This document shows, piece after piece, positions 1 to 6,689 of a DNA stretch of 12,376 bases. The notes beneath the pieces are model-generated. The model made no database searches and was not told the DNA's origin. It saw nothing but the letters and a program-made list of their open reading frames with translations. The stretch covers positions 1 to 12,376 of the forward strand of contig JBJTOP010000139.1 in NCBI GenBank assembly GCA_046074645.1, read 5' to 3'. The stretch is from SXXK01 sp046074645. GTDB taxonomy: Bacteria > Planctomycetota > Planctomycetia > Planctomycetales > Planctomycetaceae. The translations under genes and the position numbers were made by a program. The stretch's first letter is position 1. Each line of letters begins with the position of its first letter.

Positions 1-39
1 CACCTGATTTCTTTCTTTGGATCCGCTCCACCGTCACAA

Positions 40-147
40 GGCGTGCGGGGGATGTCAATCCCCCAGTAACGGTACGTGCCAACGCGGCCAGAACCGCATC
101 AGTAACGCACCAGAGCGTTACCGGCCGATTGACATCGACCGCACGCC
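40..147. repeat. Inverted pair of hairpin units (REP/BIME-like)
   Basis: Unit 1 (40-72, plus) and unit 2 (147-115, minus) align over 33 columns with 27 identities. Both start GGCGTGCGG and end near GTAAC. The core of each is a 7-bp stem around the loop GTCA: 47-53 with 58-64 in unit 1, and 140-134 with 129-123 in unit 2. Four of the six differences fall on two base pairs of the stem, and both pairs stay paired (G-C/G-C in unit 1; T-G wobble and C-G in unit 2, read on the minus strand). This is what a conserved nucleic-acid structure shows. The head-to-head arrangement resembles bacterial interspersed mosaic elements made of two REP palindromes. No link to a transposase is visible in the window. 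The repeat itself is directly seen; the REP-like interpretation is inference. Confidence 0.7.
102..121. repeat. Short hairpin between the two inverted units
   Basis: GTAACGC (102-108) and GCGTTAC (115-121) form a perfect 7-bp stem with the 6-base loop ACCAGA. The right arm overlaps the end of unit 2, so this stem and the larger pairing of the two units would compete. It may simply be a product of the repeat ends (GTAAC) facing each other. Confidence 0.5.
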
Positions 148-178
148 ACACTGCGTGTTTGTGACTCGAGCCAGCCGC

Positions 179-188
179 GGGATGTCAA
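179..188 (+). repeat. Partial third copy of the repeat core
   Basis: GGGATGTCAA at 179-188 repeats the core of unit 1 (49-58) exactly over 10 bases. The downstream half does not complete the same stem, but GCCAG (170-174) and CTGGC (189-193) flank it and can pair as a 5-bp stem with a 14-base loop. It could be a decayed copy of the same element or chance. Confidence 0.35.
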
Positions 189-351
189 CTGGCAGGTGGC
201 ACTGAGCACATCCCAATTTCCTGGCTTCGCACCGTTTCGTCATCCCAGCCTCGCTCTCCCGGGTCTTCACCCGTCTGTTCACAGGATTCCAGAGAACTTC
301 AACGCCATTGGACGTCCGACTCTCTGCCGGTCGCCACTTGGCGTTTTCCTG

Positions 352-2715
352 TCATTTCCGACTGGAACTGGTATCTGGCCGGCTGCCGGGAGCGGTGGCC
401 TGCTGACGTTGCAGTGGCAGCAGGCGGTAGTAGACTTCAAGTGTCAGAGTGGCGAAGGTTGTGGAGTAGAGGCGTCCGCCGTATCGGCTCCAGAGATCTG
501 TGGGGTCCCAGGAGCCGGCGAAGGGGCCGGAACTGAGCTGCTGTGAGATGAGCAGTTCGCGAGTCCGAGCATTCCACGTCTGCCATTCGGGCCCACCGTG
601 CTGATGGAGTGCGAGGGAGCCGTAGTACCAGTAGTAGAAGTTGGATTGCGCGACGGCTGGGAGCTGCTGGCTGAGATAGTCGATGGCTTCGGCGGTTGCG
701 GGGGTGTCCTGGCTCAGTCCGAGCATTTGTCGGCAGAAGAGGGCTTCTGCAGTCATGGCTGGCGTGACGGGATCGGGAGCAGTGGCACCGCGGGCGAGCG
801 GTGGGCGATAGCTGTGAAGACCGCCGGCGGTTCCCTGCGCGCTGCGATTCAGAAAGGCCTGGACACCGGATCGGACTCTGAGTGGCATCGCGAGTCCGCC
901 GATTTCGGCACTTTTGAGTGCCATGAGTTGCCAGCCGAGCATACTCAGATCGCCTTCCTGTCCGGGCTGATATCGCCAGCCGCCGCTGGATTGATCCTGT
1001 CTGGCGATGATCAATCGGACGGCAGCCGTGACCCCGCGTCGCAGTCGTTCTTCGGTGAGTTGTTGCGGGAGGGTTGTGGCTTCGGCTGCCAGCAGTGACT
1101 GAGGTGGAGCGGGTCGCAGCATCGCGTATGCCTCAGCGAGAGCGTAAGTGGCGATTGCGTGGCAGTACATCTGGGCGAATGGTTCAGCGCGTCCGAACAG
1201 GTTTCCATCTGTCGCCTGCTGTTGCAGCAGCCAGTCGAGTCCTCTGGCGACGACTGCGGTGTATGGTCCCTGTTCATGTGTGTAGCCTGCCCCGAGGAAA
1301 CACAACAGGGCGAGTCCGGTGACGCCAGTATCCGCTTCGCGTCCTGCGAAATCCCGATTTGCCCCATTTTCGTCTTTTTCGACCTGTCCGGAACCGTAGT
1401 CGGAGGCGTCCCAGTGACCATCCGGTGACTGGACGGAAGCCAGCCAGCGAAGGCTGCGTTCGACAGCCTGTTCAGACTCGTCGGTCCCGCCAAACTCCCT
1501 TGCCGCGGCCCGACGTTTTCCAGCGCCGCGCAGCTGATAGATGGCCGGAGGCGTCTGTCGCGACCTGAGCTGGCCGTTCAGATCGCTGTCCATGCTGGCC
1601 TCTGCCGACGCAAGTGCGTCGGAGACTGAGCCTGATGCCCCGAGACGGGGCGACGGAAGTCCGACTCGTCCGCGCTGACCGCCCGGATTGAGACCAATTT
1701 CACCTTCCCCACGAAACCGTTCGGGGGCTGCGACTTCCGGGCGTTCCGGCGCGGGTCTGGAGGGGCGGGGCAATCGAGCCCGGATGCCGGGCCGGGGCGT
1801 GGCATTTGCAGCGGCGGACGTGCCGGCCATATTAGCGGCAGGTCCGGGCACGGAAAGTTCGGGCAACGCCGGCAGGGCAGTTCGGCGGCGGATTTCAGAA
1901 AAGTCTGTTGTGGAGTCCTCTGGCAGCGCGAGCATTGCCTGCTCATCTTTGGGTGGCGGTACGACAGCCAGCGATGGGCTCAGCGGCAATGTTCGAAAAT
2001 CGAGTTCGGGTGCTTCCATCGGTCCCGTTGGTTCAGGCCGGGCTGACTGGGAGGCGGCATCGATCGGCTGTGTGGCAATTCGGGGTGAGGTTGCGACGCT
2101 CAGATCGGCAACGCTGGCCGCAAACACGGTCTGCAGATCGGTGGCGGGATCTGTGAATGCCGGGGCTGCTGCGACGGGCGCGGCTTCCCGAGGAGCATCG
2201 AGGCTTTTCATGGCTTGCGCTTCAAACTGCGAAATCTCGGTTGCGGCTGTGGTGAGCGGTCCCTGGCGTCCGGATTCCCGCTCCGGCATCACAGCGGCCT
2301 CCCGCTCTCGCTCGGGCAGCTTCATGCGTTCCAGTTCCGGAGGCAGCTGATTGGGTCGGTCGGCGAGGGGCACAGAGTCCGCGGCCGTTGCTTCTGAGCT
2401 GCTGGAGCTGGTCTCCGCGGGCAGCACATCAATCACGACCTCCGGTTCGGCAGCCGGTCGTTCCAGTTCACCCGGATCGGCTGACAGCAGCGGAGCGAGG
2501 ACCTGGAAACTGAAAAAGCAGACGCAGTGTACCAGCAGCGATGCCACGAAACTTTTGGTGGCCGTGTGTCGGTCACCCCAGCGCGTGACGATCATGGTGA
2601 GCAGGTGGGCGAGCGAAAGCAGGACGGCTGCGAGGAGCACCAGCAGAGCCAGATCATCCCCGGTCTGCACGTCGCCGCGAAGCAACCGCTCGATTGCCAC
2701 CCTCAGATCACTCAT
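352..2715 (-). CDS. Membrane-anchored prenyltransferase/squalene-oxidase-repeat (alpha-barrel) protein
   Basis: The protein has 787 residues from the ATG at 2715, which overlaps the ExbD stop as ATGA; this coupling decides the start over an in-frame ATG 72 bases upstream. Two hydrophobic segments (about 21-43 and 55-77) anchor it in the membrane. Residues about 78-405 are a low-complexity Pro/Ala/Glu/Ser-rich linker. Residues about 410-767 are a helical repeat region of the squalene cyclase/prenyltransferase type, with Q-x-P-D-G-H-W near 429-435, M-Y-C-H-A-I-A-T near 516-523, S-G-G-W near 577-580 and a Y-Y-W-Y-Y-G run near 694-699. I see no D-x-D-D catalytic motif of squalene-hopene cyclase, so an enzymatic role is doubtful; binding of a hydrophobic or peptidic ligand is possible. 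Planctomycetes commonly encode such proteins near ExbB/ExbD genes. Function unknown; the fold assignment is good. Confidence 0.85.
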   Translation of the reverse strand: MSDLRVAIERLLRGDVQTGDDLALLVLLAAVLLSLAHLLTMIVTRWGDRHTATKSFVASLLVHCVCFFSFQVLAPLLSADPGELERPAAEPEVVIDVLPAETSSSSSEATAADSVPLADRPNQLPPELERMKLPEREREAAVMPERESGRQGPLTTAATEISQFEAQAMKSLDAPREAAPVAAAPAFTDPATDLQTVFAASVADLSVATSPRIATQPIDAASQSARPEPTGPMEAPELDFRTLPLSPSLAVVPPPKDEQAMLALPEDSTTDFSEIRRRTALPALPELSVPGPAANMAGTSAAANATPRPGIRARLPRPSRPAPERPEVAAPERFRGEGEIGLNPGGQRGRVGLPSPRLGASGSVSDALASAEASMDSDLNGQLRSRQTPPAIYQLRGAGKRRAAAREFGGTDESEQAVERSLRWLASVQSPDGHWDASDYGSGQVEKDENGANRDFAGREADTGVTGLALLCFLGAGYTHEQGPYTAVVARGLDWLLQQQATDGNLFGRAEPFAQMYCHAIATYALAEAYAMLRPAPPQSLLAAEATTLPQQLTEERLRRGVTAAVRLIIARQDQSSGGWRYQPGQEGDLSMLGWQLMALKSAEIGGLAMPLRVRSGVQAFLNRSAQGTAGGLHSYRPPLARGATAPDPVTPAMTAEALFCRQMLGLSQDTPATAEAIDYLSQQLPAVAQSNFYYWYYGSLALHQHGGPEWQTWNARTRELLISQQLSSGPFAGSWDPTDLWSRYGGRLYSTTFATLTLEVYYRLLPLQRQQATAPGSRPDTSSSRK

Positions 2716-3149
2716 GGCACACCCGCCTGACCACCGTCCTCGGGCTGAAACGCCAGTGAGAAGCGGCTGATCTTTGCCCCATGGCACAGACTCATCACGT
2801 CCATCACAGCCTGATAACTGCCGGCCGCGTCTCCGCGGATGATCACTGCCTGTTCGGCATAGGCTTCTTTGGCACGCACCAGCAGTTGCTGAAGTTCGGT
2901 TTTGGAACAGGGTCGCCCGGCGACGGACGTGCTGCCGGTGGAGGTGACGGTGATGACAAGCGGGTCCGGCTGACGGCCCAGAGTTTCCACGCGGGCAGCC
3001 GTGGGCAGCTGTACGTCGAATTGCTGTTCTTCGGCTTCCTGCGTAAACCGCGCCCCCACCATGAAGAAAATAATGAGCAGAAACACGACGTCGATCATCG
3101 GCGTCAGATTCAGAGTCGGTTCTTCGGATGTGTCAATCTTCAGCGGCAC
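2712..3149 (-). CDS. exbD: ExbD/TolR family biopolymer transport protein
   Basis: ExbD/TolR proteins work with ExbB/TolQ-type proton channels in the inner membrane and use the proton gradient to drive an envelope partner. The 145-residue product matches the usual length. It has a short cytoplasmic N-terminus, then the family signature N-L-T-P-M-I-D-V-V-F (residues 14-23) running into one membrane helix (about 18-33); D20 is the expected proton-carrying aspartate. The rest (about 40-145) is the periplasmic domain, with V-I-I-R-G-D near 102-107. The start chosen is GTG at 3149 because a purine-rich site lies 8 bases upstream; a longer frame reaches a GTG at 3194 but adds an atypical Cys-rich leader. 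The stop overlaps the next gene by ATGA. No ExbB is present in the window, so the partner must be encoded elsewhere. Confidence 0.92.
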   Translation of the reverse strand: MPLKIDTSEEPTLNLTPMIDVVFLLIIFFMVGARFTQEAEEQQFDVQLPTAARVETLGRQPDPLVITVTSTGSTSVAGRPCSKTELQQLLVRAKEAYAEQAVIIRGDAAGSYQAVMDVMSLCHGAKISRFSLAFQPEDGGQAGVP

Positions 3150-3157
3150 AGCACATG

Positions 3158-3164
3158 CCCCCCT
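3158..3164 (-). promoter_or_regulatory. Ribosome binding site deciding the GTG start of exbD
   Basis: AGGGGGG reads on the minus strand, followed by an 8-base spacer and then GTG at 3149. It supports this start, which also gives the standard ExbD N-terminus (P-L-K-I-D after the start residue). Confidence 0.6.
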
Positions 3165-3266
3165 GAAACAAACATCCCCGGCAGATCGCTGCACGTGGCT
3201 CTCGTATGCCCGCCATCTTAACGTTCGAACGGCAGAGGGCCAGCGAGAAAAGCCTGTGAAAATTGG

Positions 3267-4025
3267 CTATTCCGCACTTGTGAACTGTCGCTGCATCCGC
3301 TGCGCACCACCGCTTAGGAATGCCACATCGACACCCGCCACAAGCAGCCGACACCCCCGTCGCCGATACTCTTCCACAGCCTCTGCAGTTACCCCAAAGT
3401 ATCCCGTCGGAATGCCTGCGCCGGCGCACACGCTGAGCACTTTTTCGATCGCCGACACCACCTCGGCATCATGAATCTGCCCCATGCGGTTGAAGCTGGC
3501 TGAGAGGTCATACGGACCAATCAGCACACAGTCGATGCCGGGTACCGCAACAATCTCCTCGATCGAATCCACCGCATCGCGATGTTCCGCCTGCACGATC
3601 ACCACCACTTCATCATTGGCACTGCTGACGTAGTCTGCAAATCTTGCCCCGTACCCCTGAGCTCTGCCGATGCCAACACCCCGATTGCCCTGAGGCGGAT
3701 ACCGCGATGCCCGGACCACGGCTGCTGCCTGAGCTGCCGAATTGACCTGTGGCACGATGATACCCTGAGCACCTGCGTCGAGGATTCGCTTGATCTCGCC
3801 CTCAGTGCCCTCGGGGACTCGCACGATGCAGGCACAGCGATGACCCACCGCCTGCAAAACCTCCTGCACGGCTGCCACATCCATCGGCCCATGCTCGCAA
3901 TCCACAAACAGCCATGAGAATCCTGCCTCTGCGAGGATCTCAGCCACGGCGGCGGAGGGCAGTGTGAGCATTGTGCCGAGCAGCACTTCACCGCCTCGCA
4001 GACGGCTTCGAAAATTTCGCACCAT
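3267..4025 (-). CDS. HpcH/HpaI-type metal-dependent aldolase
   Basis: This family (2,4-dihydroxyhept-2-ene-1,7-dioate aldolase, 2-dehydro-3-deoxyglucarate aldolase and relatives) reversibly cleaves 2-oxo-4-hydroxy acids to pyruvate plus an aldehyde in the cytoplasm. The 252-residue length is typical for a TIM barrel of this kind. Visible signatures are V-D-C-E-H-G-P with catalytic H45, R69 in I-V-R-V-P, the metal-binding pair Q145 and E147 (V-Q-A-E-H) and D173 in I-G-P-Y-D-L-S. Two ATGs sit side by side at 4028 and 4025; GAGG at 4035-4032 is 3 bases from the first and 6 from the second, so I prefer the second. The gene follows the serine hydrolase by only a few bases and is probably translated from the same message. 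The exact substrate cannot be read from the sequence; a sugar-acid breakdown product is plausible. Confidence 0.9.
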   Translation of the reverse strand: MVRNFRSRLRGGEVLLGTMLTLPSAAVAEILAEAGFSWLFVDCEHGPMDVAAVQEVLQAVGHRCACIVRVPEGTEGEIKRILDAGAQGIIVPQVNSAAQAAAVVRASRYPPQGNRGVGIGRAQGYGARFADYVSSANDEVVVIVQAEHRDAVDSIEEIVAVPGIDCVLIGPYDLSASFNRMGQIHDAEVVSAIEKVLSVCAGAGIPTGYFGVTAEAVEEYRRRGCRLLVAGVDVAFLSGGAQRMQRQFTSAE

Positions 4026-4033
4026 CATTCACC

Positions 4034-5134
4034 TCACTCGTCCGCAAAACCCAGATCTTTGTACAACGCATCCTGAAACATTCGATTTCGCCGCTGATGC
4101 TGAGCTTCTCCGCAGAAGCCGTTTGCGGCCCAGGCGACCGTCAGCCGACGCTCCGGATCACACATCGCCAGAGCACACTGAGCACCTCCGTGGCCGAATG
4201 CGCCCGAACTGCTCCAGCGACCAAAACCGTAGGGCACGGTATCCACACCCCAGACATTGGAATTGCAGATCACGCCCAGCCCGAAGTCCAATATGTGCTG
4301 AAATGTCTGATCATACGCACCGACTCGATGGCGAGTCGTCATCGACCTGACCAGCTCGGCCGGCACAAACTCACGACCGTCTTCGGTCATGCCTTCGCTG
4401 AGCAGGAGTTGCATGAACCGCGCGAGCTGTCTGACCGGGCCACGCAGATTGCTGCCGGGGGAACTTCGCGTGAGCCATGCCGGAGTGCCCCAGGCGGCAG
4501 GAATCAGCTGTCCCCGCTCGCGCTCGTACAGCTGCGGCAGTCTGTTCGCGAGCCCGGGAAGCTGTTCTTCCGGGATACCGCAGTAGACGTCGGACAGCCC
4601 CAGCGGTTCCAGCAGATCATGTCGCAGCAGTTCCGCAAACGAAAAACTTCCACCGGCAAGCCTGCGCAGAATTTCGCCCAGCAAAAACCAGCTGCTCTGA
4701 GGGTGATAAGCGGCCGTGCCGTCAGGCAGTCCGCAGGGCTGTTCAAGCACCCGCTGCACGGACTGCTCCCACGACGCGTGCGGCCAGCCACTGTCAATCT
4801 GCGGAAAACCGGCCGTATGCGTCAGCATTGACATCAGACTGATGGCCGCTTTATCAGTGGCAGCAGCTTCCGGAAGCAGACTGGCGAGCGGTGTACTGAG
4901 CGGAATTCTGTGGGCGTCGAGGTGTTTCAGAATGAGCAGTGCGGTGAGCGGCTTGCCGGCACTGCGCCACGGCATGAGGTCTTCCGTGGACAACGCGCGA
5001 CCAGGTTCCGTCTCACCAAAGGCGCCATGAAAGTATTCATGGCCATCGAGGAGCACGCAGACCTGCACACAGGTGTGCAGGCCACGGCGAATACCGTCTG
5101 CAACGGCTTCCTGAAATGTTGTCAGCAGAGTCAT
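4034..5134 (-). CDS. Beta-lactamase-fold serine hydrolase (esterase/class C-like family)
   Basis: The 366-residue product belongs to the penicillin-binding protein/class C beta-lactamase superfamily (Pfam Beta-lactamase), which includes esterases and D-amino peptidases. S58-A-G-K61 is the nucleophile motif S-x-x-K. L-T-H-T-A-G-F at 104-110 is a typical following motif, and H315-G-G takes the place of the K-T-G triad. The Tyr-x-Asn motif is replaced by Y143-H-P. The start at 5134 lies 7 bases after the stop of the upstream hydrolase; a longer frame to 5218 overlaps that gene by some 75 bases and adds a Cys-rich leader with no family character. No signal peptide is seen, so it is probably cytoplasmic and more likely an esterase than a resistance enzyme. 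Tight packing between a hydrolase and an aldolase suggests a catabolic role. Confidence 0.87.
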   Translation of the reverse strand: MTLLTTFQEAVADGIRRGLHTCVQVCVLLDGHEYFHGAFGETEPGRALSTEDLMPWRSAGKPLTALLILKHLDAHRIPLSTPLASLLPEAAATDKAAISLMSMLTHTAGFPQIDSGWPHASWEQSVQRVLEQPCGLPDGTAAYHPQSSWFLLGEILRRLAGGSFSFAELLRHDLLEPLGLSDVYCGIPEEQLPGLANRLPQLYERERGQLIPAAWGTPAWLTRSSPGSNLRGPVRQLARFMQLLLSEGMTEDGREFVPAELVRSMTTRHRVGAYDQTFQHILDFGLGVICNSNVWGVDTVPYGFGRWSSSGAFGHGGAQCALAMCDPERRLTVAWAANGFCGEAQHQRRNRMFQDALYKDLGFADE

Positions 5135-5141
5135 GAAAGGT

Positions 5142-6413
5142 CTACCGCTGAACCTGGACTTTGAGCACAGTGGAGTACAGACAGGCAACATCGCTGCGGT
5201 CTCGCAGAGCGGTTGCAAGCACTCCTGCTGTGCGTTCGAGTTTGTGCTCGGTTCGCGCGCCGCCGGGATGAATCACGGCCAGAGGTTTGTCGAGCGGCAG
5301 CAGGGTGTCACTGAGCAGCAGAGTCAGCTCATCCGGGGTGCTGCTGGTGATTCGTACCGCGCCTTCAGCAACTTCGGCGGTCACCCCGTCTCCGGCCTTT
5401 GATTGCTCTGCATTCACCTGCAGCCAGTAAAATCGGGAATGTCGCACATCGTCCTGCACCCACACAACCCTGGCAGGCCAGGGATTTCGCTGAAACTTTG
5501 CCATCCACGGCACCGCGACGGCATCCTTCAGCTGCATCCAGTGACCAAGGCCTTCGTGCAGCGTTACCTCATGGACATACCCCGTCGGATCCTGTTCCTG
5601 CAGAGCTTTCATGCGGCGGCCCCATTCGGCAGCCACTGTGTTGCGATTGTAAGCGCCGTCGTTTGCTCCCATGTGCAGAGTGAACCCGATGTTTCGCAGT
5701 CCCTCCGGTCGCGATTCGTTGGGATGCCCGGCCATCATGGCCGCTGCGGCCAGACGGTCTGCCAGTCGGGGGGCCAGCTGGTAGACGCCATCGCCACCGG
5801 CCGAATAACCCATCAGATAGACGCGATTGGGATTGACATTTTCGAACACAACCAGATTCACGATCAGGCGATCAAAAAAGTCGTCGATGTGCTGTTCGTG
5901 CCAGAGATTCCAGGTGTTCGTGGGAGCTCGAGGTACCAGATAGATTCCTTCTGCCGGCTTGTAGAGTCGCTTTTGATTTTCGTACTGCTGGTCATTCACG
6001 GCCGCAGGAGCACCACCGCCACCATGCATGGAGATGTAGAGGCTGCGACCATCAGCCGGAGCCTCTCCGAAGCTGCGGTACCAGAACGGCATCCGCAGTT
6101 CGCCGATCACAATTTCCCGCGCGTCCATCTCGGCCTGACGTTCTTTTCTGAGCACATCTCTGCGGGACTCCCAGAGCAGATCGGTGGCGTGGCGGGCCTC
6201 GGCAGCTGTCAGTGGTTTGAGTCCCAGTTCGTGCTTCGCCAGTTCTTCACAGGCTGCGTCCGTCAGAGGATGCTGGGCCAGCCAGGCTGCCAGGCCGTCA
6301 ATCGGGCCGGCCACCGGTGGTTCGCCAGCAGGAGTTTCAGGCGTTGCAGACACCGCTGCGGTGAGACAAAGCAGGATCGTTGCCAGACTCAGCAGCGGCC
6401 GTTGGCGGTTCAT
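5142..6413 (-). CDS. Secreted alpha/beta hydrolase (esterase/peptidase-like)
   Basis: The 423-residue product begins with a Sec-type signal peptide (basic N-R-Q-R, hydrophobic 7-20, likely cleavage after A23). A helical region (about 38-100) precedes an alpha/beta-hydrolase domain: oxyanion-hole H130-G-G-G-G, nucleophile elbow G202-Y-S204-A-G-G, probable acid D252 in G-A-N-D-G and probable catalytic H291 in G-L-G-H. Residues about 310-423 look like an all-beta C-terminal domain. It resembles predicted esterases and feruloyl/PHB-depolymerase-like hydrolases of planctomycetes; the substrate is unknown. It is the first gene of the minus-strand cluster, so its promoter should lie in 6414-6689, and it is divergent from the GHL10 gene. 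The ATG at 6413 is directly followed by the signal peptide, which supports the start; the upstream ribosome binding site is weak. Confidence 0.88.
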   Translation of the reverse strand: MNRQRPLLSLATILLCLTAAVSATPETPAGEPPVAGPIDGLAAWLAQHPLTDAACEELAKHELGLKPLTAAEARHATDLLWESRRDVLRKERQAEMDAREIVIGELRMPFWYRSFGEAPADGRSLYISMHGGGGAPAAVNDQQYENQKRLYKPAEGIYLVPRAPTNTWNLWHEQHIDDFFDRLIVNLVVFENVNPNRVYLMGYSAGGDGVYQLAPRLADRLAAAAMMAGHPNESRPEGLRNIGFTLHMGANDGAYNRNTVAAEWGRRMKALQEQDPTGYVHEVTLHEGLGHWMQLKDAVAVPWMAKFQRNPWPARVVWVQDDVRHSRFYWLQVNAEQSKAGDGVTAEVAEGAVRITSSTPDELTLLLSDTLLPLDKPLAVIHPGGARTEHKLERTAGVLATALRDRSDVACLYSTVLKVQVQR

Positions 6414-6689
6414 GGTTGAAAGGTTCCGACTGTGGTGTGAAAGAGGATTGCCCGTGGCGATGCGGAATGGATTTTCGTTGAGGGGGACAGCGGCATTTCA
6501 TCAGGCACACCGGTGAAGATCAAATGCAACTCCAATGGAAACAAGGCGGATTCCGGAAATGCTCCGGCGTCCGTTGCCGTGGACAGGAATTACACGAAGT
6601 TACTCAGGAAACAAGTCCGCCAGTGATAACATGCGGCCTGATTGAATGTGCAGCATGCTTCACCTCCTCAGGCCGGATTGACCACGCAC
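6414..6689. promoter_or_regulatory. Divergent intergenic region between the hydrolase and GHL10 genes
   Basis: This 276-base gap must carry start signals for both directions, but I find no convincing paired -35/-10 boxes. Features seen are an extended -10-like TGATAACAT at 6624-6632 (plus), an 8-base palindrome TTCCGGAA at 6551-6558, another AGCATGCT at 6652-6659, and an imperfect direct repeat (GGCCTGATTGA at 6635-6645 and GGCCGGATTGA at 6671-6681). CACCTCCT at 6661-6668 equals the anti-Shine-Dalgarno sequence; on the minus strand it is a perfect ribosome binding site in front of an 18-codon frame (6656-6600). None of these is proven to be functional. Confidence 0.45.

Larger units (their letters stand above)
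1..351. other. Non-coding stretch with hairpin repeats, downstream of the minus-strand gene cluster
   Basis: I see no convincing protein gene here. Open frames are short, lack a ribosome binding site and resemble no family. The left part (about 30-200) is rich in inverted repeats, described separately. At 260-273 there is a small perfect hairpin (CGGGT, loop CTTC, ACCCG) lying just past the stop codon of the minus-strand gene ending at 352, but no T-run follows it on that strand, so it is a poor intrinsic terminator. From about 206 to 351 nothing else is visible. A neighbouring gene may begin left of the window. Confidence 0.6.

Noticed and set aside
40..200. CRISPR array
   Set aside because: Units are inverted relative to each other, imperfect and not evenly spaced, and no cas genes are near.
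17..205. 62-codon plus-strand frame at the left edge
   Set aside because: It runs straight through the inverted hairpin repeats, has no RBS and no protein-like pattern.
260..273. Hairpin as terminator of the minus-strand cluster
   Set aside because: The stem is only 5 bp and no T-run follows on the minus strand.
2716..2787. 24-residue N-terminal extension of the alpha-barrel protein
   Set aside because: It lies inside exbD and is not hydrophobic or conserved-looking; the ATGA overlap at 2712-2715 is the better start.
3971..4831. 286-codon plus-strand frame opposite the serine hydrolase
   Set aside because: Shadow of a gene with intact S-x-x-K and H-G-G motifs.
5403..6419. 338-codon plus-strand frame opposite the alpha/beta hydrolase
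   Set aside because: The minus strand encodes a signal peptide and full catalytic motifs; the plus reading has none.
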